DNA from: Paracoccus homiensis
GTDB taxonomy: Bacteria > Pseudomonadota > Alphaproteobacteria > Rhodobacterales > Rhodobacteraceae
Direction: 5' to 3'
DNA length: 46,353 bases
NCBI RefSeq assembly: GCF_900111675.1
Contig: NZ_FOHO01000023.1
Coordinates: 1 to 46,353, forward strand
Under the pieces are notes generated by a model. It was given only the letters and a program-made list of their open reading frames with translations. It was not told the DNA's origin and did no database searches. A program made the translations under genes and the position numbers. Each line of letters opens with the position of its first letter. Position 1 is the first letter of the stretch. Shown here one piece after another: positions 1 to 7,857 of this stretch.

Positions 1-188
1 CGGCTGTAGAGCGTCTTGTGCGGACCATAGGCGGCAGGCGCATCCCGCCAGCGCAACCCATTGCGATTGATGAAGATAATCCCACTCAGAGCCCGCCTGT
101 CATCAACCCGTGGCTTGCCGTGCGACTTCGGGAAGAAAGGGGTGAGCTTGGCCATCTGCTCGTCAGTCAGCCAGTAGAGGTCGCTCAT
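1..188 (-). mobile_element. IS5-family transposase, N-terminal part (cut by window edge)
   Basis: Read on the minus strand from the ATG at 188, the frame encodes a protein beginning MSDLYWLTDEQMAKLTPFFP, followed by a segment with RRALSGIIFINRNGLRWRDAP. This is the typical N-terminal domain of IS5-type (IS427-like) transposases, which cut and paste the element and carry a DDE catalytic core further on. Only about 62 codons are inside the window and the catalytic triad is not visible. A Shine-Dalgarno-like GGAGCGG lies just upstream of the start. The end of the element should fall roughly between 200 and 235, next to the gamma-glutamyltransferase stop codon, but without the far end I cannot fix the terminal repeat or the target duplication. 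Confidence 0.85.
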
Positions 189-251
189 GTCACCGCTCCA
201 TTTTCTGAGCCGTGAATCACGCCGTGCGACCAAAATCAATGCATCCTGATC

Positions 252-1811
252 CTAGGCTCCGACAGCCTCGGCCCAGGGCATGAAGGTTTCGACCGCGCCC
301 TGTCGTATCCCGTCGCGGTCGGACACGCCCGAGGGGCAGGCGAAGGGATAAGGCAGCATCGAGCGCTGCACCACGCAGGTCGGGGCGATCTGCGCCAGTT
401 CGGTCAGGATGGGCTGTGGCAGGGCCATGTCCGCGATCACGTCGCGGGCGTTTGACACGTCGATCCGCGGGGTCTGGAACGCCTGATGCAGCGACAGCCC
501 GCGATCGACCATCAGCGAGGCCAGCTGCGTGACCGCCGAGACGATCTTGCGCCCCCCCGCCGCGCCCAATGCGACACGACCGCCATCCGGCATCTCGCCG
601 ATGACGGGGCAGACATTCATCAGGCAGCGCTTGCCCGGCCCCAGGGAATTCGGACGCCCCTGCACCGGATCGAACCACATGATGCCATTATTCAACAGGA
701 ACCCGGTCGAGGGCGAAACGATGCGCGACCCGAACAGCGACAACAGCGTCTGGGTATGGGACACCATGTTGCCCGCCTGATCCACCACGGCGAAATGCGT
801 GGTCGATCCGGGGGCCTTCGACACCTCGCCATCCGCACCCATCCGGGTCAGGCGGTGATCATAGGCCGACAGCAGCGCCCGCGCATGGGCCGGGGCCAGC
901 CCTACCAAATCGGGCGACAGCCGCGACAATTCCTCCAGCGCCCGCGCGAATGTCGGGCCTGCGGTCAGACCCGGCACCGCATGAAACCGCGCATCGCGAT
1001 AGGGCACCCGAAGCGGGTCATGAAACCGCGCGCGATTGGCGGCCAGATCCTCGACCGTCAGATAGCCGCCCTTGTCCTGCACGTCGCGAGCCAGGGCCGC
1101 GCCCAGATCGCCGCCATGCATGGCCTCGGGCCCGTCCCGCGCAATGACGTCCAGACTGTCGGCCATGCGTGCAAAAGGCAGGCTTGCCGCCGATTGCGCA
1201 GCCCATGACATGGCGGGGGGGAATGTCCCATCCTCCAGAAACAGCGCCGCGGCATCGGGATCGGCCGCAAGATCGCGCGCCGCGCAGCCGATGATCAGCG
1301 AACTGTACCAATCGACCGGCATCCCGGCCCGCGCGTGATCGACGGCCGGTGACAACAGCGCCTGCCACGGCATCCGGCCCCAGCGTTCATGCGCCAGTCC
1401 CAGACCATCGACCATTGCCGGAACGGCGACCGCCCGCGCGCCGATGACATTCCGATCCTCGACCACCCGATCCCAGGGGAACAGATCGCCTGCCTTGCCC
1501 GCGCCGATCAGACCGAAATCATCAAGGCGCAATCCGGCCGGGGCCTTCATCCCGAAATCGAGCGCATGATATTCGCCGGTCTCGGCGCGGAAATGGACAG
1601 CCGCGCCGCCGCCCGCAGGCCCGGACATCCAGGGCTCCAGCACGGACAGCACAAAGCCGCATGCGACGGCCGCATCGACGGCATCGCCGCCCGCCCGCAA
1701 CACCTCGGCCCCGGCCTCGGCGGCCAGCCTGTGCTGCGCGGCCACGACGCCAAAGGGGGTTTCGACCACGTGACGCAGGACCTGCATGGTCGGTGACAGC
1801 GCTTGCGACAT
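252..1811 (-). CDS. gamma-glutamyltransferase family protein (cytoplasmic type)
   Basis: A 519-residue Ntn-hydrolase of the gamma-glutamyltranspeptidase family, which removes or transfers gamma-glutamyl groups from peptides such as glutathione conjugates. The autoprocessing nucleophile is the first Thr of STTHF (about residue 337), followed by the small-subunit sequence FAVVDQAGN. A glycine-rich GAAGGRK loop lies near the C-terminus, where the family has GGxGG. No signal peptide is seen, so unlike the periplasmic E. coli enzyme it probably acts in the cytosol. The frame stays open upstream to 1874. I chose ATG 1811 because GGGGGT precedes it and it starts 10 bp after the stop of the M20 gene. 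It is the last gene of the eight-gene peptide operon and borders the IS fragment. Confidence 0.88.
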   Translation of the reverse strand: MSQALSPTMQVLRHVVETPFGVVAAQHRLAAEAGAEVLRAGGDAVDAAVACGFVLSVLEPWMSGPAGGGAAVHFRAETGEYHALDFGMKAPAGLRLDDFGLIGAGKAGDLFPWDRVVEDRNVIGARAVAVPAMVDGLGLAHERWGRMPWQALLSPAVDHARAGMPVDWYSSLIIGCAARDLAADPDAAALFLEDGTFPPAMSWAAQSAASLPFARMADSLDVIARDGPEAMHGGDLGAALARDVQDKGGYLTVEDLAANRARFHDPLRVPYRDARFHAVPGLTAGPTFARALEELSRLSPDLVGLAPAHARALLSAYDHRLTRMGADGEVSKAPGSTTHFAVVDQAGNMVSHTQTLLSLFGSRIVSPSTGFLLNNGIMWFDPVQGRPNSLGPGKRCLMNVCPVIGEMPDGGRVALGAAGGRKIVSAVTQLASLMVDRGLSLHQAFQTPRIDVSNARDVIADMALPQPILTELAQIAPTCVVQRSMLPYPFACPSGVSDRDGIRQGAVETFMPWAEAVGA

Positions 1812-1821
1812 GGCAGACCCC

Positions 1822-2979
1822 CTATGCGCCAAGGCGACAATACAGCGCGGCGGCCAGCCGGGCGCGTTCGACAAGGCTGTCGACCTGGATATGTTCGGTC
1901 AGCGTATGCAGGCCGGCACCCTGAACACCGATGGAATCCAGCGTCGGAATCCCCAGCGCCCCGGTGAAGTTGCCATCCGAACCGCCCCCTGCCGAAGCGC
2001 CCGTCATCTGAAACCCGATCTCTTCCGAGATGTCCTGCGCCAGTGCCAGCATCGCCATGGTTCCCGGCTGATCGGGCTCCCAGACAGGGCGGGTCACGCC
2101 GCGCCTGACCTCCATGATGACATCGCCGCTGTCATCGTTCAGATCCATCATCCGCGCCACGCCCTGATCCAGCAGATCCTGGGTCTTGGCCATTGTCAGA
2201 ACCTCGGCATCGCAAAAGGATGACACGCAGTTCACCCATTGCCCGGCATGAAACACCCCCAGCGAGAAGGTGCAGTCCTCGGTGGTCATCCCCTCGATCT
2301 GGCCGACCGCGCGGGCCATTCTGGCGATGGCCGAACGGCCTTCGGCCAGTTGCCAGCCGGCATGGCTGGGCCGGCCACGGGTTTGCAGGTTGAACCGTGC
2401 GATCGCATAGCGCCCGATGACCGCGCCGCCATCGGGTCGGGCGGGTTCGGGAACCAGAACGAATTTGTGCCGCCTGGCCTCGGTTTCGATCAGTTCGCGG
2501 GTCGAGGGGGTGCCGATTTCCTCGTCGGGGGTGAACAGGACGGTGACCGGCAGGGGCGTCTGGATTCCTGCCGCCAGCAATTTGCGCAGCGCATCCAGAA
2601 ACACGTAATTGCCGCCCTTCATGTCCTGCAGGCCGGGGCCGTAAAGCTTGTCGCCTTCGCGGCGATAGGGAAGCTTTGACAGGGTGCCGATCGGATGCAC
2701 CGTGTCCATATGACCCAGCAACAGGATGCCCCCCTCGCCCATGCGCGGATGCGGCATGGTCGCGCGAACGCTGTCGCCCAACCCCATGCGACCGGGGATC
2801 CGTTCCGTGATCGCCCCCAGGGCGGCCAGTTCATGCTGTACCACATCCATCATGCGATTGACGGCGGCTGCGTCGAATGTGGGGCTTTCGGTTTCGATCC
2901 AGGGGCGCAATCCCGCGATCATCTCGTCGCTGTCGAAAGGCAGGTCCAGCGGGTTGGTCAGGCTTTGCATCTTGGTCAT
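1822..2979 (-). CDS. M20 family metallopeptidase (glutamate carboxypeptidase-like)
   Basis: A 385-residue dizinc hydrolase of the M20 family, related to carboxypeptidase G2 and glutamate carboxypeptidases, which remove C-terminal glutamate or other residues from N-acylated amino acids and short peptides. Visible signatures are GHMDTVHP (His90, Asp92), the bridging Asp in GPGLQDMKGG (Asp119), the catalytic and metal Glu pair in DEEIG (153-154), and a C-terminal His in LHTLTEH. There is no signal peptide, so it acts on imported substrate in the cytosol. It lies between a second M20 gene and the gamma-glutamyltransferase on the same strand. Substrate specificity cannot be read from the sequence. 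Confidence 0.88.
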   Translation of the reverse strand: MTKMQSLTNPLDLPFDSDEMIAGLRPWIETESPTFDAAAVNRMMDVVQHELAALGAITERIPGRMGLGDSVRATMPHPRMGEGGILLLGHMDTVHPIGTLSKLPYRREGDKLYGPGLQDMKGGNYVFLDALRKLLAAGIQTPLPVTVLFTPDEEIGTPSTRELIETEARRHKFVLVPEPARPDGGAVIGRYAIARFNLQTRGRPSHAGWQLAEGRSAIARMARAVGQIEGMTTEDCTFSLGVFHAGQWVNCVSSFCDAEVLTMAKTQDLLDQGVARMMDLNDDSGDVIMEVRRGVTRPVWEPDQPGTMAMLALAQDISEEIGFQMTGASAGGGSDGNFTGALGIPTLDSIGVQGAGLHTLTEHIQVDSLVERARLAAALYCRLGA

Positions 2980-3042
2980 GGCAATACTCTTCTGTTTCCC
3001 GGCGACGGGATGTCGGCCGGGACCTTGGTTTCGGAATGGGCA

Positions 3043-3062
3043 GGCCCGGGGATCGCCGGGCC
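3043..3062 (-). terminator. intra-operon stem-loop between the two M20 genes
   Basis: GGCCCGG pairs with CCGGGCC around a 6-nt loop in the 97-bp gap between the two M20 genes. There is no U-run after it on the minus strand, so it is more likely an attenuating or mRNA-stabilising hairpin than a full terminator. Confidence 0.4.
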
Positions 3063-3076
3063 CTCAGGTTCGGGGA

Positions 3077-4240
3077 TCAGGCGACCGGCAGCCGGCGTTC
3101 GATCATCCGCGCATAGACCGATGCCCCCACGGGCAGGATCGCATCATCCAGCACGAAGCCGGGATTGTGCAGGGGAACCATGCCCGCATGACCCACCCGA
3201 CAATAGGCGCCCGGCACGATTTGCAGCATGTCGGCGAAATCCTCGGATCCGGTCATCTGATCGCTGGTCAGGGTCGCGCCCGCGCCGACGATTTCCCCGG
3301 CGGCCTCGATATAGGCCTGTGACAGGTCGGGATCGTTCAGCAGCACGTCAAAGACATTGCGCAGCTTGACCTCGATCTCGATCCCGTGGGCCTGCGCCAT
3401 CCCCGCGCACAGGGCCTTCATCCGGCCCTCGGCCATCTCGATCACATCCTGATGGAAATAGCGGATGGTGCCGGTGATCGTCGCGCTGTCGGGAACGACA
3501 TTATAGGCAGAGCCCGCGTTGAACGTGGTGACCGACACCACCAGGGGCTTGGTCGGCGGGCAGTTGCGGCTGGCGATGCCCTGCAATTGCTGGACCAGCG
3601 CGGTGCCGATATGGATCGGGTCCTGCGATTGGTGCGGCATGGCCGCGTGGCTGCCCGTGCCCTTGACGGTGATGTCGAAAAAGCTGGCCCCCGCCATGGC
3701 CGGCCCCGGCGTCACCGTGACCACGCCCGGCTTGCCATTGGGGTCGTTATGCATGCCGTAGATCTCATCGCAGGGGAACCGCTCGAACAGGCCATCCGCG
3801 ATCATGCGCCGCGCCCCGCCCAGACCTTCCTCGGCGGGCTGAAAGATCAGAACGACCGTGCCGTCGAAGCCGCGCGTCTCGGCCAGATAGCGCGCAGCCC
3901 CCAGCAGCATCGTCGTATGCCCGTCATGGCCACAGGCATGCATCCGGCCCGGATTGGTCGAGGCATAGGCCACGCCCGAGGTTTCGGTGATCGGCAGCGC
4001 GTCCATATCGGCACGCAGGCCGACACGGCGGTTGCCGCCGCCCTGCCCGCGGATCAGGCCGACGACGCCAGTGCCGCCGATACCCTCATGCACCTCGTCG
4101 ACGCCGTAATCGCGCAGCAGCCCGGCCACGATGCCCGCGGTCCGGGTTTCCTCGAATCCCAGTTCGGGATGCGCGTGGAAATCCTGACGGATCCGGGTCA
4201 GGTCCGAGGCAAAGGCCTCGATGCGGGGAAGTACGCTCAT
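3077..4240 (-). CDS. M20D family amidohydrolase (hippurate/N-acyl-amino-acid hydrolase type)
   Basis: A 388-residue member of the M20D amidohydrolases (hippuricase, IAA-amino acid hydrolase, N-acyl-L-amino acid amidohydrolase), which split an acyl-amino acid amide bond. Metal-binding motifs are HACGHDGH (101-108, with the metal Cys), PAEEG (135-139), His164 in YGMHNDP, and a C-terminal SEDFA. The frame is open up to 4423, but that extension is an arginine-rich shadow of the ATPase gene. ATG 4240 fits the family length and makes a 4-bp ATGA overlap with the upstream ATPase gene, which implies translational coupling. It is cytosolic and is the first of three hydrolases downstream of the transporter. 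Confidence 0.9.
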   Translation of the reverse strand: MSVLPRIEAFASDLTRIRQDFHAHPELGFEETRTAGIVAGLLRDYGVDEVHEGIGGTGVVGLIRGQGGGNRRVGLRADMDALPITETSGVAYASTNPGRMHACGHDGHTTMLLGAARYLAETRGFDGTVVLIFQPAEEGLGGARRMIADGLFERFPCDEIYGMHNDPNGKPGVVTVTPGPAMAGASFFDITVKGTGSHAAMPHQSQDPIHIGTALVQQLQGIASRNCPPTKPLVVSVTTFNAGSAYNVVPDSATITGTIRYFHQDVIEMAEGRMKALCAGMAQAHGIEIEVKLRNVFDVLLNDPDLSQAYIEAAGEIVGAGATLTSDQMTGSEDFADMLQIVPGAYCRVGHAGMVPLHNPGFVLDDAILPVGASVYARMIERRLPVA

Positions 4241-5922
4241 ACGGTGGCTCCTTGAATGGCGGAAGGCGCGGAAACCGCGCGGAAATTGGCAAAGTCCCAG
4301 TCGCGGCCGGGGGCGGCCTCGATCAGGCTTTTCGTATAGCTGTGCTGCGGATCGGCCAGCACGGCACCGGCGGGGCCATGTTCGACGACCTGCCCCTTTT
4401 GCATCACCAGCACATCGTCGCAAATCTGGGCCGCGACACGCAGATCATGGGTGATGAACAGCATCGCGATGCCAAAGCGTTTCTGAACATCGTCCAGCAG
4501 GTCCAGAACCTGCGCCTGCACGCTGACATCCAGCGCGCTGACCGCTTCGTCCGCGACCAGAAGATCGGGCTTCATGGCCACCGCGCGGGCAATGGCGATG
4601 CGCTGGCGCTGCCCGCCGGAAAACTGATGCGGATAACGCCACAATGCGTCGCGCGGCAGATCGACCAGTTCCAGCAATTCGGCCGCATGTTCCAGCGCCT
4701 GTGCCTTGGGCTGGCCGAAATTGATCGGCCCCTCGCACAGCGATCGCGCCACGGTCCAGCGCGGGTTCAGCGACCGGTAAGGGTCCTGGAACACGATCTG
4801 GAAATGCTTGCGATGCGGTTGCAACTGCCGCCGCGACAGGCGCGCGATGTCGCTGCCCGCGACACAGACCCGACCGCCCGTCGGGTCGATCAGGCGCATG
4901 ATACAGCGTGCGACGGTCGATTTTCCCGATCCGCTTTCGCCGACGATGCCAAGCGTGCGCCCCGGCGCGATATCGAAGGTGACATCGCGGGCGGCGCGCA
5001 CGCCCTCGGATCGGCTGAACCAACCGGTGCCGCCATAGGTCATCTGCAGATTGTCCACATCCAGCACCGCATCCGCGCCATTCACCGGGCGCGCGGGGCG
5101 CGGGGTCAGATTCGGCACCGCCTGCAACAGCTTGCGGGTGTAATCCATCTGCGGATCGGTCAGCAATTCGCGGATCGGCGCGGTCTCGACGATGCGGCCC
5201 TTCTGCATGACGCTGACCGTATCGGCGATTTCGGCCACCACGCCCATGTCATGGGTGATGAACAGGACGGCGGTGCCGTGCCGCTGCTGCATCTCGGCGA
5301 TCAGTTTCAGGATCTGAAGCTGCGTCGTGACATCCAGCGCGGTGGTCGGTTCATCCGCGATCAGCAGATCGGGTTCCAGAACCAGCGCCATCGCGATCAT
5401 GATGCGCTGGCGCTGACCGCCCGACAACTGATGCGGAAAGGCCTGATAGATGCGCGGCACATCGGGCAGATGCACCTGTTCCATGATGTCCAGCGTGCGG
5501 GCCTTGGCCTCGGCTGCCGACAGATCGGTGTGCATGTTCAGCACTTCCTCGATCTGGGCGCCGACGCGCAGCACCGGGTTCAGCGCGGTCATCGGTTCCT
5601 GAAAGATCATCGCGACCCGTTTCGCCCGCAGATCGCGCATCCGCGAGGGCGAGGCCGCGGTGATTTCGACCTCTTTCAACTGGATCCGGCCGCCAGTCAC
5701 CTCCAGCGCGTCCTTGGGAAGCAGGCCCATGGTCGCCAGCGAGGTGACGGATTTGCCCGAACCGCTTTCGCCGACAAGGCAATGCGTTTCGCCGGCGCGG
5801 ATCTGCAGGTCGATGCGATCCAGAACCGGCGCGGCATCGGGCTGACCGGCCAGCCCGACTTGCAATCCGGTGATGCTGAAGACCTGTTCGGCGCGGCTTA
5901 GATCCTTGGTGCTGAATTTCAT
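4237..5922 (-). CDS. peptide ABC transporter, double ATP-binding protein (DppD-DppF fused type)
   Basis: A 561-residue protein with two complete ABC ATPase domains of the oligopeptide/dipeptide class, in the arrangement of GsiA and YejF. Domain 1 (about 15-265) has Walker A GESGSGKSV, signature LSGGQRQR and Walker [13 protein letters not shown]. Domain 2 (about 290-540) has GESGSGKST, FSGGQRQR and LLVADEAVSALD. Both keep the His switch (ITHD). A single subunit can therefore power the importer made with the two neighbouring permeases. The stop overlaps the M20D start by 4 bp and the start is 3 bp from the permease stop, so it is embedded in the operon. Confidence 0.93.
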   Translation of the reverse strand: MKFSTKDLSRAEQVFSITGLQVGLAGQPDAAPVLDRIDLQIRAGETHCLVGESGSGKSVTSLATMGLLPKDALEVTGGRIQLKEVEITAASPSRMRDLRAKRVAMIFQEPMTALNPVLRVGAQIEEVLNMHTDLSAAEAKARTLDIMEQVHLPDVPRIYQAFPHQLSGGQRQRIMIAMALVLEPDLLIADEPTTALDVTTQLQILKLIAEMQQRHGTAVLFITHDMGVVAEIADTVSVMQKGRIVETAPIRELLTDPQMDYTRKLLQAVPNLTPRPARPVNGADAVLDVDNLQMTYGGTGWFSRSEGVRAARDVTFDIAPGRTLGIVGESGSGKSTVARCIMRLIDPTGGRVCVAGSDIARLSRRQLQPHRKHFQIVFQDPYRSLNPRWTVARSLCEGPINFGQPKAQALEHAAELLELVDLPRDALWRYPHQFSGGQRQRIAIARAVAMKPDLLVADEAVSALDVSVQAQVLDLLDDVQKRFGIAMLFITHDLRVAAQICDDVLVMQKGQVVEHGPAGAVLADPQHSYTKSLIEAAPGRDWDFANFRAVSAPSAIQGATV

Positions 5923-5925
5923 TGC

Positions 5926-6813
5926 TCAGCCCTCCCGTTTCTTCATGCGCGGGTCCAGCAGGTCGCGGGCCGTATCCCCAAGCAGGTTGATGCACAGAAT
6001 GCACAGCGACAGCAGAATGCCCGGCCAGAAGATCAGGCCCGGTTTCAGCTGAAAATAGGTGCGGCCCTCGGCCATGATGTTGCCCCAGGTGGGGATCTCG
6101 GTCGACACGCCCGCGCCAAGGAAGGACAGGATCGCCTCGATCAGGATGGCCGAGGCGCAGATATAGGTGCCCTGCACGATCAGCGGCGCCAGCGTGTTGG
6201 GCAACAGATGCTGGATCAGGATCTTGGGCATCGAGGATCCCAGCGCGATCGCGGCCTCGACATAGGGTTCCTCGCGGGCGGTCAGCACCACCGACCGGAC
6301 CAGTCGCACGACGCGCGGCACCTCGGGGATGGTGATGGCGATGATCACCGATCCCAGCGACGGCCCGTTCAGCGCGACCAGCGCGATCGCCAGAAGGATC
6401 GCAGGGATCGCCATCAGGCTGTCCATGATCCGCATGATGATCCCGTCGGCGGTGCGGAAAAACCCCGCGACAAGGCCGATCGCCAGCCCGATGGCCACGC
6501 TGACCACCGCCGCGCCGACCCCGATCAGCAGCGACACCCGGCCGCCGGTCATCACCCGGCTGAAGATGTCCCGCCCGAACGGATCGGTGCCCAGCCAGAA
6601 TTCCCCGGACGGGGGTTTCAGGCGCGACATGGCATCCATCGACAGCGGATCATGGGGCACATAAAGCGGCGCACAGACCGAGGCCATGACGATGATCGCC
6701 AGGACAAGGGCGGCGATGGCCGGGCCCGCGCCAAGTCGCGCGCCCTTGGGCAGGGCAAAGATGCCGGTCAGCACGTGAAAGGCGCTTGGGCGAGAGGTGG
6801 GTATATCGGCCAT
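5926..6813 (-). CDS. peptide ABC transporter permease (DppC type)
   Basis: A 295-residue inner-membrane permease of the DppC/OppC class. It has an N-terminal helix (about 28-48), the family hallmark GTDPFGRDIFSR, further hydrophobic helices, and the EAA loop EAAIALGSSMPKILIQHLLPN that docks on the ATPase. The C-terminus DTARDLLDPR is typical. The upstream in-frame extension to 6879 overlaps the other permease gene and is rejected. ATG 6813 leaves one base after the previous stop. With its partner it forms the translocation pore for the importer of this operon. Confidence 0.92.
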   Translation of the reverse strand: MADIPTSRPSAFHVLTGIFALPKGARLGAGPAIAALVLAIIVMASVCAPLYVPHDPLSMDAMSRLKPPSGEFWLGTDPFGRDIFSRVMTGGRVSLLIGVGAAVVSVAIGLAIGLVAGFFRTADGIIMRIMDSLMAIPAILLAIALVALNGPSLGSVIIAITIPEVPRVVRLVRSVVLTAREEPYVEAAIALGSSMPKILIQHLLPNTLAPLIVQGTYICASAILIEAILSFLGAGVSTEIPTWGNIMAEGRTYFQLKPGLIFWPGILLSLCILCINLLGDTARDLLDPRMKKREG

Positions 6814-6814
6814 G

Positions 6815-7756
6815 TCAGTACCGGATCCTGGGGTCGAAGAGAGAATAGGAAAGATCCACCAGCAGGTTGACCATGACATAGATGCCCGCGGTCAGCAGGA
6901 TCATCGCCTGGATCACCGGGTAATCCCGCGCCAGGATCGCATCGACGGTCAGCCGCCCGATGCCGGGAATGTTGAACACGCTTTCGGTCACCACCACGCC
7001 TGAAATCAGCAGCGCGAACCCGGTGCCGATGATGGTCAGGATCGGGACCGCCGCATTGCGCAGCGCGTGGCGGAACAGGACGACATTCTCGCGCACGCCC
7101 TTGGCGCGGGCGGTGCGGATGTAATCCTCGCCCAGAACCTCCAGCATCGAGGCGCGGGTCATACGGGCGATCAGCGCGACATAGATCGTCGCCAGTGTCA
7201 GCGAGGGCAGCACCGCCCGGCTGAAAAAGGCGCCCAGCCCGTCGGCGGGGGATTTGTAGCCCTGAACCGGCACCCAGCGCAGCTCGATCGCAAAGATCTG
7301 GATCAGGATATAGCCGATCACGAATACCGGCACCGAAAAGCCCAGCACCGAAAAGGACATGACCGCGAAATCGATCCATGACCGGTGCCGCCACGCCGCG
7401 ATCACCCCCATCGGCACCGCCAGAAGCACCGAAATGATGATCGTCATGACGGCGATGTTCACCGTCGGTCCCAGCCGGTCCGACACCATGTCCAGCACAT
7501 CCGTGTTCGAAATCAGCGAGGTGCCGAAATCGCCCTGCAACATCTGTCCAAACCATGTCAGGAACTGCACATGCAGCGGATCGTTCAGACCCAGGCTGTC
7601 GCGGATCCGTTCCAGTTGGGCGGGCGTGGCCGCGTCACCGGCCAGAATGGCGGCGGGATCGCCGGGCGTCAGCCGCAGCAGAAGAAAGACGAAGACGGAC
7701 ACGATCAGCAGGACCGGGATGGTCGCCAGAAGCCGCCTGAGGATGTAGCCGAACAT
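6815..7756 (-). CDS. peptide ABC transporter permease (DppB type)
   Basis: A 313-residue DppB/OppB-class permease. It starts MFGYILRRLLATIPVLLIV, with the usual first helix, then LTPGDPA and LGLNDPLHVQ of the external loop. The EAA-type loop TARAKGVRENVVLFRHALRN follows, and the end is DPRIRY. I chose ATG 7756, preceded by AGGAAC at a good distance, over the start at 7801, because DppB proteins begin directly with the helix. It lies downstream of the binding-protein gene, separated by a strong stem-loop. Confidence 0.92.
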   Translation of the reverse strand: MFGYILRRLLATIPVLLIVSVFVFLLLRLTPGDPAAILAGDAATPAQLERIRDSLGLNDPLHVQFLTWFGQMLQGDFGTSLISNTDVLDMVSDRLGPTVNIAVMTIIISVLLAVPMGVIAAWRHRSWIDFAVMSFSVLGFSVPVFVIGYILIQIFAIELRWVPVQGYKSPADGLGAFFSRAVLPSLTLATIYVALIARMTRASMLEVLGEDYIRTARAKGVRENVVLFRHALRNAAVPILTIIGTGFALLISGVVVTESVFNIPGIGRLTVDAILARDYPVIQAMILLTAGIYVMVNLLVDLSYSLFDPRIRY

Positions 7757-7801
7757 AAGATGTTCCTGTGTCGGGATGGGGACAGGATATGCGGGGGCCA
7801 T

Positions 7802-7823
7802 GGGGGCGCGCGAACGCGCCCCC
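7802..7823 (-). terminator. stem-loop between binding protein and permease genes
   Basis: A 9-bp perfect stem (GGGGGCGCG/CGCGCCCCC) closes a TTCG tetraloop on the transcribed minus strand. It lies 35 bp after the binding-protein stop codon. There is no U-tract, so partial termination or protection of the upstream mRNA from 3' decay is likelier than full termination. Such hairpins commonly give high binding-protein and low permease levels. Confidence 0.6.
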
Positions 7824-7857
7824 GACCACGAAACGCGGTGGTTCCGTCAGGCGCCGA

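Noticed and set aside
4252..5901. A 549-residue plus-strand open frame opposite the double ATPase gene
   Set aside because: It mirrors the ATPase codons, has a repetitive RDQQ/HRDDH composition without family motifs, and no ribosome site.
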